A stretch of DNA of 64,000 bases from Helianthus annuus. Taxonomy: Eukaryota > Streptophyta > Magnoliopsida > Asterales > Asteraceae. The stretch spans positions 145,304,946 to 145,368,945 of the forward strand of contig NC_035449.2 in assembly GCF_002127325.2 (NCBI RefSeq). The letters are read 5' to 3'. The notes below the pieces were generated by a model. The model was not told the origin of the DNA, made no database searches, and worked only from the letters and a program-made list of their open reading frames with translations. The position numbers were made by a program, and so were the translations under genes. Shown here one piece after another: positions 47,228-59,015 of this stretch; positions within the stretch are counted from its first letter, which is position 1; the number at the start of each line of letters is the position of its first letter.

Positions 47228-49264
47228 TGTCACACCCCGATATTTCCACGTATTACCGGTGGGCCCGGCGGGGAGTATCGTGACATTGTTGATATCGTCA
47301 TAGTCAAATGTATACAGTTTAATGCACAGCGGAAGTCTTCGATGAAAATAATATTACAAACCGAAATGCAAAGTATAATTAAATATTATACAAACGGTTG
47401 TCCATATGAGCGAAACCTCTTGTATAACCACTCATCTTCGACTCTCGAACCTCGTGCACTGATTATTCTAATCTATCCTATTCTATTACATGATGCAAGA
47501 CGAAGTCAATAGACGTAATGCACTAACACTATATAATGGGTAAACTAAATACATCCTGGATTTTGAAGTGAAAATGCTAAGTTTTGACCCGTTTCGGCTA
47601 ATTTATGCAATCTAGTTACGTAAACCGTACCGAACGCGTATAGGCACAACGGGTAACCGGATGAGTCAAGTACAAGTTCCAATAGTTATTATGCTTAAAA
47701 TATGTTGTGATATCAGTAGGATATCAACAATTATGCCCCAAATGAATTTAAGACCGATTTAAGTCCCGAAAGGGTATTTTGGTCATTTTTAAGTTTATAA
47801 AAGAGGTTTAAACATAAACTGGGGTTCTGGTCTAAAACATTCTACAAAAATATGTATTTTATGTTGTTGCATTAGTAAGATATCATACATATGTGTATTT
47901 AATCATTTATGGCCAAACTATGCACCGTAGGGGCATTTTGGTCATTTCACATATGCTTTTGAGGTTAAATTTGGAAGTCTGAGTTCAAGACTTATACTTA
48001 CTGTTAAAGTATAAAAAAGTATTTTTAAAATCAGTAGGTAACAAGTCTTAGGTGCTAAATATGGTTTTAAACCATACTATGTGCCTAATTTGCATAAAAG
48101 TCGATATTTGGCGACACTTGAGATGTTTAAGGAAATCTGAGATTTTGATCAGCCTTAACTATTTAAAATATTTTATTTAATATATAAAATCAGTAGAAAA
48201 AGTTTTGACATGTAAATGATGTAAAACTCATTTTATTAGTGAAAAGGGCATTATCGTCAATTACCGAGTCCATGCAAGAACTCTATGATATGGTCAGTAT
48301 AAAATTTGACCAAAAATTCTAAAATTCCCTAAAAGTTATATTAAAACAGTAGGTAACAAGTTTGGTGCCAAAAATTTGGATTTAAATATGATTTATGCTA
48401 AAAATGCAATTTAATTAACAAAAGTTCTGTTTTACGATATCTTGCATAACTTTAGTTTAAGACCAGAAACTGATGTCAAACTTTTGTGTCATACTTTTAT
48501 AACAGCAATAAAGCTTTTTGTCCTTTCACATTTTTAAAAATCTCATTTTAATAACATAAGGGCATACTAGTCAATTTTTAAGCAAATAATGGAACATGCA
48601 ATGAATCTCTGAATTTCTAAGGGACCATGTAGTATAACTTCAAAGAGTTTTACTAACACATAATATGGCCACAAAGGAATCCTAAGGCATAACTAAACTA
48701 AGCTAAATCGGGTCAGAACTGAAAGTCAAAGCAAAAGTCTACTTTTGCGACTTTCGGTTGCGAACCGAGCCTAAACTCAGAATTGTCAGGTTGAACATGC
48801 CTAAACATGTTCTTATTTTATTTACCAAGTTATTTAAGTGATAAAATGTGTTTTACAGCTTCTACATTATCAGTTATGAATTATTTTGTAAAAATTGACT
48901 CGTTTGACTTTTCTGTTAAGTAGTTTGACCCGACAATTGACCAAGTAAATGTGATAATTAGGAGGTGCCCTTTTGAGGGTTTAACACCTACACAGTTACC
49001 AACACATAGCCACTTTCAATTCGAATAATGGCTGGACCGTTAGTGATTAATCACAAAGTCAAAGAGTAATTACGATATCTTTGACTTTCGGTCATTAAAC
49101 TAATAAAAGCTTAACTACAGAAGCTAAGAACACTTACAAAGGTCCTTAGCAAGAAGATTTGAACTAATAGAGCTTCCTTAATGACCAGGATGCTCCAGAG
49201 CTAATGCTTTGAGAGTTTAAAATTCTGATTATTGAAGTGAGAAAGAACAAGTGATGAATGAGGG

Positions 49265-49274
49265 CCTTTATATA
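49265..49274 (-). promoter_or_regulatory. TATA box of the solo LTR
   Basis: On the minus strand TATATAAAGG is followed by a leader-like sequence toward 49200. It places U3 at about 840 bp and R-U5 at about 2.0 kb. Confidence 0.6.
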
Positions 49275-49459
49275 GGGGAATTGGATGAGCTAAGATGATT
49301 CCAAGTGTCCCTAGGTGAAATTTGATGCTCACAAGTGTCCTAGTGGTTTCCCAAAACTGTTAACATGCTGCTGTTTTCGTCCCAGTATTGCAGAAGATCT
49401 GAGAAAGATTGCAGGTTGCATGCTGGGCACTTACCAGTTTCTGTTGAAAAAAGGTCCCG

Positions 49460-49505
49460 CCCGCGTATCGCGCTAAGTGCAGGGAAACCCTGCGCGACAC
49501 GCGGG
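49460..49505 (-). other. GC-rich nested hairpin in the solo LTR U3
   Basis: Arms CCCGCGTATCGCGC (49460-49473) and GCGCGACACGCGGG (49492-49505) pair over 14 positions. The one mismatch is G-U in the minus-strand RNA. Inside is a competing perfect stem GCAGGG-AAA-CCCTGC (49479-49493). The surrounding LTR is A/T-rich. Confidence 0.75.
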
Positions 49506-50114
49506 GGAGCATGTTTTCAAATTTGTTTTGTTTGTTTGCAAGATCAGCCCCTGCACTTCCATACTTCGATTATCTGACTTTTTCAGCATGAGGGGCCCAC
49601 ATAAACAGGTCTGAGATGTTCTTGGGAGTAACGCCATGCATAAAGAGGTTTTGGATATATTGAAAATGGTTCCCGAATGAAGAATTGTGATATTTACACT
49701 TTTGACCCTTTTTCTTGAAAATTGAATTATTCATCACAGGATTGTATCCAAATTTTATGAAACCATAATATGATATTTATAAGTGTATAATAATATATTA
49801 CATAGCTTCGGGGTCGTTAAAAGGTCACTCAGAGGTGAAAATTAATATGTTGACACTTTTAACCCTTATGTTTTGTAACTTTTGATTTTTAAGCACAAAC
49901 TGCTTCTCGTGTCTGACAATTTATTCAATAACGAATACGAACATCATATGAGGTCAATCAGAGGCACATGTTTGGCATGTTGATGCTTTTGGTCCTTCTA
50001 TATACATCTTTACACTGTTTGGCAACTTTAGTCCTTTAAAGTTATCTTTTAACATAATCAGAGTTTATGACACGTGTCACCACTGTATTGGACATGATTT
50101 TGCGAGGTGTTACA

Positions 50115-50480
50115 TGACTTTTTACAACGTGCTAAATCCAATACTAGCACGTGCATAGGTTTTTTGTTGAAAAAAATCATATTTACTTTCTAAATCATTT
50201 GATATTCTTAGAAATAAACCGCGGTACATACGAAAATGACATCTAAAAGTACTATTATCATATGTTGGGTTGGGTTAGGTGAAAAATAATCATTTACCAA
50301 TAAGTCATGTGTGGTGAGTCGATCGCGTACTATATATTCCTCCTTTTGGGTTCTAAGGAGGACCCTTGGTCTTCAAATATAGCTTGAACCACATTCTGAA
50401 TCGCTGAAATTATTAGTTCTGGTCCCTCGTCATTCGATGAGAATAAAATACGGTTTTCAAGTGAAGACGATGATGAAGAT
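50115..50480 (-). pseudogene. PIF/Harbinger transposase, N-terminal part
   Basis: The minus strand reads YDNSTFRCHFRMYRGLFLRISNDL, then ESKYDFFQQKTYARASIGFSTL, then TAA where related proteins usually have Gln, then KVTT. It joins directly with VIRQLAYG at 47217 across the solo LTR insertion. Further upstream an acidic Ser-rich N-terminus (SSRSSSSSSSLENRILFSSNDEGPE) is one frameshift away near 50280. The role is the helix-turn-helix-like DNA-binding part of the transposase. Bases 50481-50777 contain only a T-rich run and a possible transposon end (GGGCAAGGAGATGCCCCC at about 50717-50734). I cannot define the terminal repeat. Confidence 0.8.
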
Positions 50481-50861
50481 GATGAACGTGAGCTTTCCAG
50501 TTTTTAAAAGGATGTTAAAATTAGGAGTGGAAAAATATGTTGGTAGAGAGAAATGAGTTGGATATGTTGTGTGTTTTTTTAAAAAACTTAGGCTAAAATG
50601 GTTTAATATATAGGTTTTTAAATTAAAAAAAAAACATTTTTTAATTCTAGCAGTCCAACGGCTATAACCATCTACCAATCCCTCGCTGCCACGTCACATC
50701 CCAACGGTCTCCACGTCGGGCAAGGAGATGCCCCCACCCATGCCATGATCGATGCTTACCTTAGGGTGGTGTAGTAGCAGGGGCGACTCTTATGGTGTGC
50801 GGGGAGGACTTCCGCACAAGGCCCGCGATTTCGGGGGGCACGGGATTTATAAAAAAAATCG

Positions 50862-50901
<40 letters not shown>
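50862..50901 (+). repeat. (TA)n(TG)n microsatellite
   Basis: This compound dinucleotide repeat of about seven TA and thirteen TG units lies inside the hAT left end. Confidence 0.9.
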
Positions 50902-50907
<6 letters not shown>

Positions 50908-51498
50908 TAAAAAAAAATTGTAAATACATACCAACTCCAATATAGAGGCCCATTATCAAATACCTTTTTATGTTTTATAATTTAGCCCAAATACAGTAGG
51001 TTTATTGGGCCCAACTTAATACTAATATGATTTAAAACATAAAAAATAAAAAAAACACGGAAACTAAAAGGGCGATTGGATTTGGAAACACTGAACAACA
51101 GAAGGAATTGCAGGCAGGGCTGCCATTGAACGACAACACAGAAGACAGAACGAACATCAGAGTTCAGGAATCGACGGCGACTATTTGATTTGTTGTTTCA
51201 TCATATGTGCGTAATTGGGTAATTGTTTCACTGTTTGATTTCATATGTGCGTAATTGTTTCACTGTTTCATTTGCTGTTTGTTTTCATCATGAAGTTAAA
51301 AGGTCTGATAATTGCTGTTATTGTTATTTGTTAACATTAGATTCTGATTGTTGATTGTTGTGATTGTTAATTTTTAACATCAGATTCTGATTATTGATTG
51401 TTGTTAGTCCGTTAATTGTTGTTAATTGTTCTGATTGTTAATTGTTGATTGAACCCGTATCTTGTTAAGTGAACATTGGTTATTATTTTTAGGCGTTA

Positions 51499-52002
51499 AT
51501 GGCTCCTATTAAAGCGTTCAGATGGCAAAAACGTCAAAAAAGGAAACGGGTGGAAGAATTGCTGAAGTCTTAAGAAGGTGCTATACAAATGTTTTTGGCG
51601 CCTAATATACCTATAGTTAACGTTGAAAATCAACAAGAAGATGTTGAAGTAGAAGTAGAACAGGAACAGGAACAAGAACAAGAACGTGTGGAAGTAGAAG
51701 ACGAGGAAGAAAGTGTGGACGTAGAAGACGTTGAAAAGCAACAAGAAAATCTTGAAAACCAACAAGAGCAAGAACGTGTGGATATTTTTGATCCATGAAG
51801 GTGGGAAGGACTTAATGCGGATGAGCTTCAGGTATTGGTAGTGAAAGGTCCTAAAAGAGATACTAGTATAGAATTTGGTCCACTTAATCAATATATTCAA
51901 ATTTGGAGAAGTGTGACAGAGAATGGCTAGTATATTCAAAAGCGCTATATAAGATGTTTTGTTTTTGTTGTAAAGTGTTTAGAACTAGGGCTCCTAAAGG
52001 TA
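51499..52002 (+). pseudogene. hAT transposase with TTF-type zinc finger, N-terminal part
   Basis: It starts at ATG 51499 (MAPIKAFRWQKRQKRKRVEEL), just after a TTTTTAG that looks like a splice acceptor. A Glu/Gln-rich low-complexity stretch (51610-51770) leads to DIFDP, then W-GLNADELQVLVVKGPKRDTS and [19 protein letters not shown]. That is the TTF-type zinc finger found at the start of plant hAT transposases of the ZMYM/DUF4371 type. Stops are TAA at 51571 and TGA at 51796. The frame shifts near 51890-51910. Copia-4 truncates it at 52007. Confidence 0.8.
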
Positions 52003-52007
52003 GATTT

Positions 52008-52143
52008 TGTAGGATCAAAATTCGACCTAAACGAGTCGATCAGAAGAGTTCTAATCCAAACCAAAGGCGGAATTCAGTGATTCGGACTTGATTACAGCTT
52101 GTCTAACACATAGATTCACTTTAATTGTCTTGGATATTGATTT
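52008..52143 (-). repeat. Copia-4 3' LTR, left part
   Basis: It starts TGTAGGATCAAAATTCGACC, similar to the TGTAGGATCGTTGTCGGACC of Copia-3. It ends with GATTT, where Copia-3 inserted, and continues at 59474. Confidence 0.8.
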
Positions 52144-52596
52144 TGTAGGATCGTTGTCGGACCTGAGATGAGTCGATCAGAGGCGTTCTACTCAGAATGA
52201 AAGGCGGAAACAGACATAATGAGTTGAATTCAGCTAGATTTACACTAATAACTGTCTTTGTATTGATTCTGAAACGATTACAGATCTGAAGACACTTCGA
52301 CAGAGCTTCGCCGTCGGAAACACCCAAACTAATTCCGTATGGAATGACACGAAATCAAAACTATTTATAGACCACCTAATCCCATGTGAAACATGCTTCA
52401 CACGATATTACATACATGCGAAATTAGCTCTCACACAGAATTACTTGTTAATTCCGTTCGGAATTACCAAGAATTACTTCATGCGGAATTAGGTTGTTCA
52501 TGCAGAATTAACTGTTTTGACCCATTTCTTGAACTCTGTGCTCTGAACAATGAATGACTCGAACCAAAATGAAGCCGACAGACAACTGCACCAACA
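52144..52596 (-). repeat. Copia-3 3' LTR
   Basis: This 453-bp repeat has TG and CA ends. U3 (52377-52596) carries seven or eight words of the AATTCCG..CGGAATT type upstream of the TATA box (about 52360-52370). Confidence 0.95.
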
Positions 52597-52599
52597 GAC

Positions 52600-52607
52600 T
52601 CCCCCTT
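52600..52607 (-). other. Polypurine tract of Copia-3
   Basis: On the minus strand TAAGGGGGAGTC directly precedes the 3' LTR. Confidence 0.8.
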
Positions 52608-54744
52608 AAATGTTGACAGAATCTTCAGTGAGAGTCTTCATCATATCAACTCTTTAGTCTTGATTAGACTTCTTTCTTTTTCAGCATGTTCCAGGATCTA
52701 ACACTGGCTCTATCTTCTAGCATCCCAAAATCCTGATCTGGCTCTCTTCTATCTCTAATTCTCTTGATCAGATCTCTTGATTCCTTAAGTTCATCAGCAT
52801 CATCAGTGTGCGTGATCTTTTAGTTCCAGATTCGAAACCTGGCTCGCTGGATCAGAATCTGGCCTTTTGCATTTACAGGCTCCCCCTCGAATTATGCTCG
52901 ACATCAGGATCGTCACCTGGCATCCATTCTGATCTTCAGGTATCGGAACCTGGCTTTCTCTAAACACATAGTCCTCAGGTATCGGAACCTGGCTCTTCTC
53001 AAATTATAAACCTGCATTGTCTCTACCACAAACATAAGTTTTATGATTTTAGGATTTGACAATCACGGACACCACATGTAGATCTCTTTCTGATGGACCA
53101 CTTGAATGAATGATTTAATCATTTTAAAACTTTTTAAACACAAACTCCCTCTCACGAAATGTCATCATGTTTAGCACTTGGAATTTTGAAAATCAGCTCT
53201 TCAATACTAGTTGTCGAAAATCCTTTTGACTTTTTCAAAATTTTATGCTAAAACACACTCAAAATCTTTTTGGATTTTTCATAAAAAAATAGAATGTAAT
53301 AAAGAAATATTTACAGACAATATTTTTTGTGAGTTTGTGTAAGAGGATCATATCAGTTTATGAGACACATCACCAACACCGTTAAGCTTCATTTCATTTT
53401 AAGTTTTAAACAATTCACCTAGATTGTCAGTATATTGGTCCATTTAAATTTTCACACAAAGTTCAACTGTTCAGAGATACGAGATTAATGTTTTAAGAAC
53501 ATAAACTCATACGCGTGTCCCACCACTTGAATATACTCCCGTATTCAGATCCAAATATTCAGTCTTATAGGTGAATATACCTAAATGATATCTGTAAAGG
53601 GTTAAATGCGAAACCGTGAGAGCTCAGGTCAGAACTTCTGTTCAGCAGAGAGATGACGGCTCGACTTTTGGTGTGTCCCCTTTAGAGGATCTTTTCTTCA
53701 ACAGCACATGAATAGCATTTTTCAATGTTTCATCATTTTTTGTACTGAGGGCTGTGCTATATTTCAAGCATTTTGCAAAGTATTATACGGGGACTAGGCC
53801 ATTGCTTCCGCAAAATCAGAAGTCCCGGGATAATACCCCAGATATCACTGAGTATGAAGACCTAGTATCTCAGAAAGAGGGACCTTTCAAACAAGATTTC
53901 GGGGGTTACCCATATATCTAAGAAATGTTCCCCATGATATAAGCAAGTTTGAATATTTAGGTTTATATCTCGAAAACATTTACTGAGTGTGCAAAAACCT
54001 ACTGGCACATCCACAGTGAGATTGTTTATCACATTTTTACTTTCCATTTCTTTAGCATGTTGTGATAGTCTACTGATGTACTATCATTTCCTCTTTTCAC
54101 AACAAAACTCATTTTTGATTTTATCATATTTTTGACTTTTTCAAATTTTCTAATGTTTTTGGATTTTCTCAAATTTTTACTCCCCCTGAAATGCAAACAC
54201 ATTTAATAGAATTTGAAAACAAACTGTACACGTAAATTGACAACTGTTGTGAATCGCTTCATTTCGCCATCCACTTGGCATAAACAATCAGAACTCCCCC
54301 TTTCAACAAACCATTTTCCCATTATGATTTTAAAACACTTAAGTTTATTTTAATCAAAATGGTTTTTCCGGAAAATAAGTTTTGTTAAAACCACTTGTAG
54401 GTTCGGGGATAAGATCATCACTTTGTTTCTTTCTTCTTTACAATAGATGAACCCCATATTTAACCACTTGTATGAGGATTACATTAAGTTCAAATTAATG
54501 ACCTTGATTAATCACTTTTACAGAACAAATCTCTTTACCTGTTGTAGGAATAAAACATCTACACAAACATTTTACCAATAAAGATGCCTATTCTTGCTTC
54601 ACACTTACCAACCTGGAAGCTCTGGCAAGTCACAACCTGTAAAATTTAACCATTTTAAGATTTTTCAACAAAATCAATTTTTTATCATGAATGATGCCGA
54701 TTCCTGCTCCGCGATTACAAACTTGGGAGCTCCGGCAAGTCAGA
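52608..54744 (-). other. Non-coding tail of Copia-3
   Basis: There are no pol domains and no ORF of note. The tail contains CAGGTATCGGAACCTG hairpins at 52937-52952 and 52976-52991, within about six words ending CTGGCTCTTCTC (52690-53000). It has extra purine tracts at about 54294 and 54181 and an A/T repeat block (54110-54180). A segment repeats at 54583-54640 and 54688-54748 (GATGCC-ATTC-TGC... to GGCAAGTCA). Much of it is shared with Copia-4 at 59813-61829, for instance 53330-53400 with 60470-60540. Confidence 0.75.
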
Positions 54745-57700
54745 TTTTTTAAGGAAACAGAATTTCCACCCAAGTCTGACCAACCTTGGGTGATTTTAAC
54801 TCAGATTCAGTCGGGTTATAAGTTGCCTTCTTTGTAGCATAAAAATCTTTAACCCCTTTTGCCTTTCCCTCGACCATTTTCTCAAAAATCTTTTTCACAT
54901 TTCCATTAAATGTTTTCTCGACATCAAATTCTTTCTTTTCAGAATAGAATTGATTCGACATCTCAACCTTACCAACTTTTTGTTTAAACTTTTCATTTTT
55001 CAATGATGGAAAATTAACATCATCCACTGAAGACACTGATTTCTCTTCTTTAAACTCAACCTGTGGCTCTTCTGGTTTTGTGGAACCAGAATCATCGCCA
55101 GATTTTACATCAGACTTTTTAACAACCCACATCTGGTTGTCTTTGGCTTTCTTTTTGTAAAAATTTTTCTTTGAGCATTCACCAACTTCATAAGTTGAAT
55201 TTTCAAAAACTTTGAATTTTTCAGTTGGTGGTTCATTTTTCTCAACAACCTTTTCTTTGAATTTTTCAGAAACTCCCTGTTCTTTCTTTGTATCCGACGA
55301 ACAATTCCATGCAATGTGACCAGCGTCATTGCATTTAAAACAGGTTCTAGTATCCTTTCTATGAAAAACTCCAGTCCCTTTCCTCTCAGCAAGAAACTCC
55401 TGGTTTGATTGTCTCCAGAAAGGTTTCTTCTGTTCTTCCTCAGCACTTCCTCCTGAAACAAATTTAGTGTTTGTCTTAGAAATTTTATCATTTTTATAAT
55501 TTTCAGGTGGAATAAAACCTAAACCTTTCTTTTTGAAATTACCGTTATGTTTGGTTTCTTTTTAAAACTAGAACCAGAACCGTAACCCTTTTTCTTGTTT
55601 AAACGTTGTTGAACTCTTGAAGTGTATTTTTTAGGTTTTTTAGTAAGATTTAAATCTTTTATTTCAGAAATATTAATTTCTGTCATTTTGAAAACCTTTT
55701 TGATCATTTCAAATTTAACACTTCTTATTGGAAATTCTTTGTCAGAATATAATTTGTTAGAATCATTCAAAGTATATGCAACTTCAAATGTTTCATCATC
55801 CAAATTCCATTTTGTTAACAAAAATTCTTTACTGTAAGCCCGTTTAACCGACGTCTTTGGACTGTTGACCGACGAACTCGAATTTCCAGACTCAGACTCC
55901 TCATCTTTATCCAACACCTGATTGACCACCTTTTTTATCAAATCGGACTCATGATCAGTGTCAGGCGATGTAAAAGTGATGTCAATGTTTTCTGGTAACT
56001 CATCGGTTATATCAGACTTCAGTTTTATATTGACTGCCTTTTGGACTTGCTCCTCATTTGGTTTTCTGGGAGAATCACCTTCCCAGATCGGAGGCTGACA
56101 CTTGTTGTAACTAACACTCTGTTTCTTACCAGTATCCTTCTTCTTTGGCTTGTCATCTTGAAAAGCTTCCATGCCTGCAACAGTTGGATAAATTCGGTCA
56201 ATAAGATAATCAGAACTAGAATAACTCTGTAATAATTGTCTGATTCTCTCATTTTCTATCTTTTCAGTTTCCAACTCTTGCTTCCACTTTGCACTTTCTT
56301 CAATGTAGAAATTGATAGCTTTCTGCTTCGACATCATTACAGCATTCAGCATTGTCAATGCATCTTCTCTTTCAGAATTAGTCTTTTGCAGACCAGTTAC
56401 CATTATGTTTAATACATCGTATGATTCTTTCACATAGTTGAGATCAAACAGTAACTTTTCTATCATCTAATCTTTCTCACTCAGTTTCTCATCTCTTTCT
56501 GCACACTGCTTGCAAGATTCCAAGCATTTTTCACACGGCATGATAATCTCAACAATCTTTTCAACTATTTTTTCGACTTCAACAACTTTCTCAACCTCAA
56601 TCACATTCTCAGCTTCACCATTCTTCTCAGCAACTTTAACTTCATTCTTTTGAACAGTCTCTTCCTTTTGAGCAACACTCTCACATTTCATCTTCTTTCG
56701 TTCTTTTGCTGCTCGTCCCTCCTTTAACTTTTCCACACGATCTGCAAAATAAAATTGAAAACTTTCAGAAGATAAATGAGTTTTTGCAACATCAATATGC
56801 ATTTCTTCCTCATAATCACTGAAATTATCAGATTCTATTGGTGATTGATCAAACTCTATTGTCCTTTCCGTACTATCATCTGAAGAACAAGAATCAGATG
56901 GTGTTTGATCAAAAACTGTTGTTCTTTCTGAACTTTCATCTGATGAGACAGACTCTCCCTCTTGACTTTTATCATCACTAGCAAACACTTTCATCCATTC
57001 TGTAAATAAATCAGGTTCTTGAATGACTTCTGCAATGAGAGCAACCACTTTTGAATCTAGTGGAATGTATTTGTCCCAGCTGAACCCTTCTGCCACTTTT
57101 TCATCAGCTGAACCCTTATTTGCATCTTCGATCATTCTAGCATGAGCAGTTTGTGGCTCTTTTTGTTGTTGTTGTGGTTGATGAGCAACTTGTTGATATA
57201 TGGCTTTCTGATAGTAATCATCTTTACTAAACAGATTCTTTGCTCCACTAGCTTCTTGATTTTTGCATTCTCTTTTGAAATGACCTTTCTCCCTGCATCA
57301 AAAACAAGTTACTTTAGATTTATCAAAACCCAAAGTAGAAACATGTGCATCCAGAAAATCATTTCTCCCTGTAATCATTTTGAACTTTTCAACTCTTCTC
57401 AAGACACTAGCTAAGCACCATTTGATGTCCATGAGCTCCATTTCTTCTGCATCTATCTGATCGTAATCCTCTTTTGTCAGCATAGGATTCCCGATCCTTC
57501 CAGCGACTAATCCCTCATAGGTCTCCAAAACTGTAGCAAGTAATGTCATGTGATCTCTTGCAACTTCTTCAGACAAACTATGACCATTTGGAAGATTCAA
57601 TGCAGTGTTGCACTGTATCACAAAGCCATTTCCAGTTTTTGAACTTTGATGCTGAAAACTTGTAGTTGAACTCTTTGGATTCACACTTGGTTATGAAGAG

Positions 57701-58570
57701 ATTCCACTGCTACTGCTTGAACTCTGATCAACATTTCCAGATGAGTTCCCAGCACTAAACGCAGTTTGAATTTTTGGACTCATTTCAACCTCTTGAACAC
57801 TACCTTTGTAATACATTCTCACATCTTGTTGATTACTTGGATTGTTCATCCTTGCAATCTTCTGCTGTTCAAGATCTTGACTTTCAATCTTTTCAATGAA
57901 CTGTGAAATAGTCAATCCATCATATTCCCCAGTATTCTTCAGAATCATCAAAAATGTACCCCACTCTTTTTGAGGTAACATCAGCTAACTTGTCGACCCA
58001 CTCATCTTGAATTTTCTCTATTCCCAACAAAGACATAGATCGAACTAAGTGGCAATATCTTTCAATCAGCTTCTTTGATGTTTCTCCTGCCAAGCTTGAA
58101 AACAAATCGAACTCTTTCTTTAGCAATGCTTTCTTGCTCTTAATCATTTTCTCACTACCCTCGAATTTAACCTTCAATGCATCCCAGATTGAACGTGCAG
58201 TGTTATCATGTTGAAGCAGAATAAAAATGTCTTCCTTTACAGCTTGCTGTAGAAGACTGATCATCATCTTTTCTACTTTATATATGTCTCTCTCTTTATC
58301 ATTCAATTCTGAAATTGCTTTTGTAACACCCAACTCTGTACGCGGTCTAACATACTTCTTCTCAATGCATTCCCAAGACCTCAAATGATTGGCTTGTACC
58401 CAATTTTCGAATCGATCTTTCCAACCATAATACTCCTCAATGCCCATAAGCTTCGGAGGCTTTTGCAAAGTTCCGGTTTCGTTCTCCATGTTCATGCTTT
58501 GAGCAATGGCAGCTGGAGTGGTCGGAGATGAAGCAAACGCGCTGTAGAAATCTTCGTCAGACATTTTCAA
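54745..58570 (-). pseudogene. Copia-3 giant gag
   Basis: It starts at the ATG at 58570 or the next in-frame ATG (MKMSDEDFYSAFASS). The capsid domain is of the DUF4219/UBN2 type (YYGWKDRFENWVQ, W-ALKVKFEGSEKMIKSKK). A frameshift lies near 57950. A first zinc knuckle near 57290 has a TGA in place of its third residue (CF-stop-CREKGHFKREC). An acidic part, CX2C pairs near 56530 (CEKCLESCKQC), a stop near 56464 and a long coiled coil follow. A second knuckle CFKCNDAGHIAWNC lies near 55300. It ends in a Lys/Glu-rich tail at about 54745. Stops and shifts make it non-functional. It is about 1275 codons, about two to three times a usual Copia gag. Confidence 0.85.
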
Positions 58571-58599
58571 TCGAAATTAAATTCTTCAAAGAAATCACT

Positions 58600-58880
58600 T
58601 CAAGCGAAAATACCTTCCAAGCGAAATTACCTGCACACCAGAACTTAAACGGAATTAAAAACTTTCAAACGAAAATACCTAATTTCGTGCGAAATTAGAT
58701 ATCAGTTCAAACGGAATTAAGACTTTGGAGCGAAATTACTAATTCCGTGCGGAATTAGTAATTTTTTCAAACAAAATTATCTAAAATCGTTAATTCTGTG
58801 CGAAATTAAAGTCCACTTTCAAACGGAATTAAGATGATGTCATCATTTTCGAACAGAATTTCATGCGAAATTACAGATTG
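58600..58880 (-). repeat. Word array in the Copia-3 gag leader
   Basis: About ten words occur, including perfect 18-bp palindromes TAATTCCG-TG-CGGAATTA (58740-58757) and TAATTTCG-TG-CGAAATTA (58680-58697), with half words such as AAACGGAATTAA between. The first and second words differ by a compensated base pair. Confidence 0.85.
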
Positions 58881-58999
58881 TGTCAGATTTTGAATGAATT
58901 ATGGTCCAATTCTCTCAAGGCTTTGTTAAAACACTGTTTTGCATGTTATATAAGAAATTGAGATGAAATCAGGCTGAAAATAGTTGAACTCCTCATCCT

Positions 59000-59013
59000 G
59001 TGCTCTGATACCA
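59000..59013 (-). other. Primer binding site of Copia-3
   Basis: On the minus strand TGGTATCAGAGCAC starts two bases after the 5' LTR. It matches initiator Met tRNA for its first 11 bases. Confidence 0.85.
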
Positions 59014-59015
59014 CT

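Larger units (their letters stand above)
47228..50114 (-). repeat. Solo LTR (Gypsy-like), 2887 bp
   Basis: On the minus strand it begins TGTAACACC and ends CGGGGTGTGACA. The target duplication TGACT lies at 47223-47227 and 50115-50119. There is no primer site, coding domain or second LTR, so it is the product of LTR-LTR recombination or a very degenerate element. Orientation comes from the TATA box at 49265-49274. It contains a GC-rich nested hairpin (49460-49505). Long A/T-rich stretches (47520-49240 and 49620-50110) have no ORF or other feature. Confidence 0.85.
50778..52007 (+). mobile_element. hAT transposon, left part
   Basis: The left end CAGGGGCGACTCTTATGG and the following GC-rich 60 bp look like the terminal region of plant hAT elements, which begin CAGGGGCGG or CAGTGGCGG. 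The 8 bp before it (50770-50777) would be the target duplication, but the right end is outside the window. A (TA)n(TG)n microsatellite lies at 50862-50901. A T/G-rich, intron-like stretch (51180-51490) precedes the transposase start. Copia-4 interrupts the element at 52008. Confidence 0.65.

Noticed and set aside
47228..50114. Host intergenic region or promoter
   Set aside because: Clean TG/CA-type ends and a perfect TGACT duplication identify a solo LTR.
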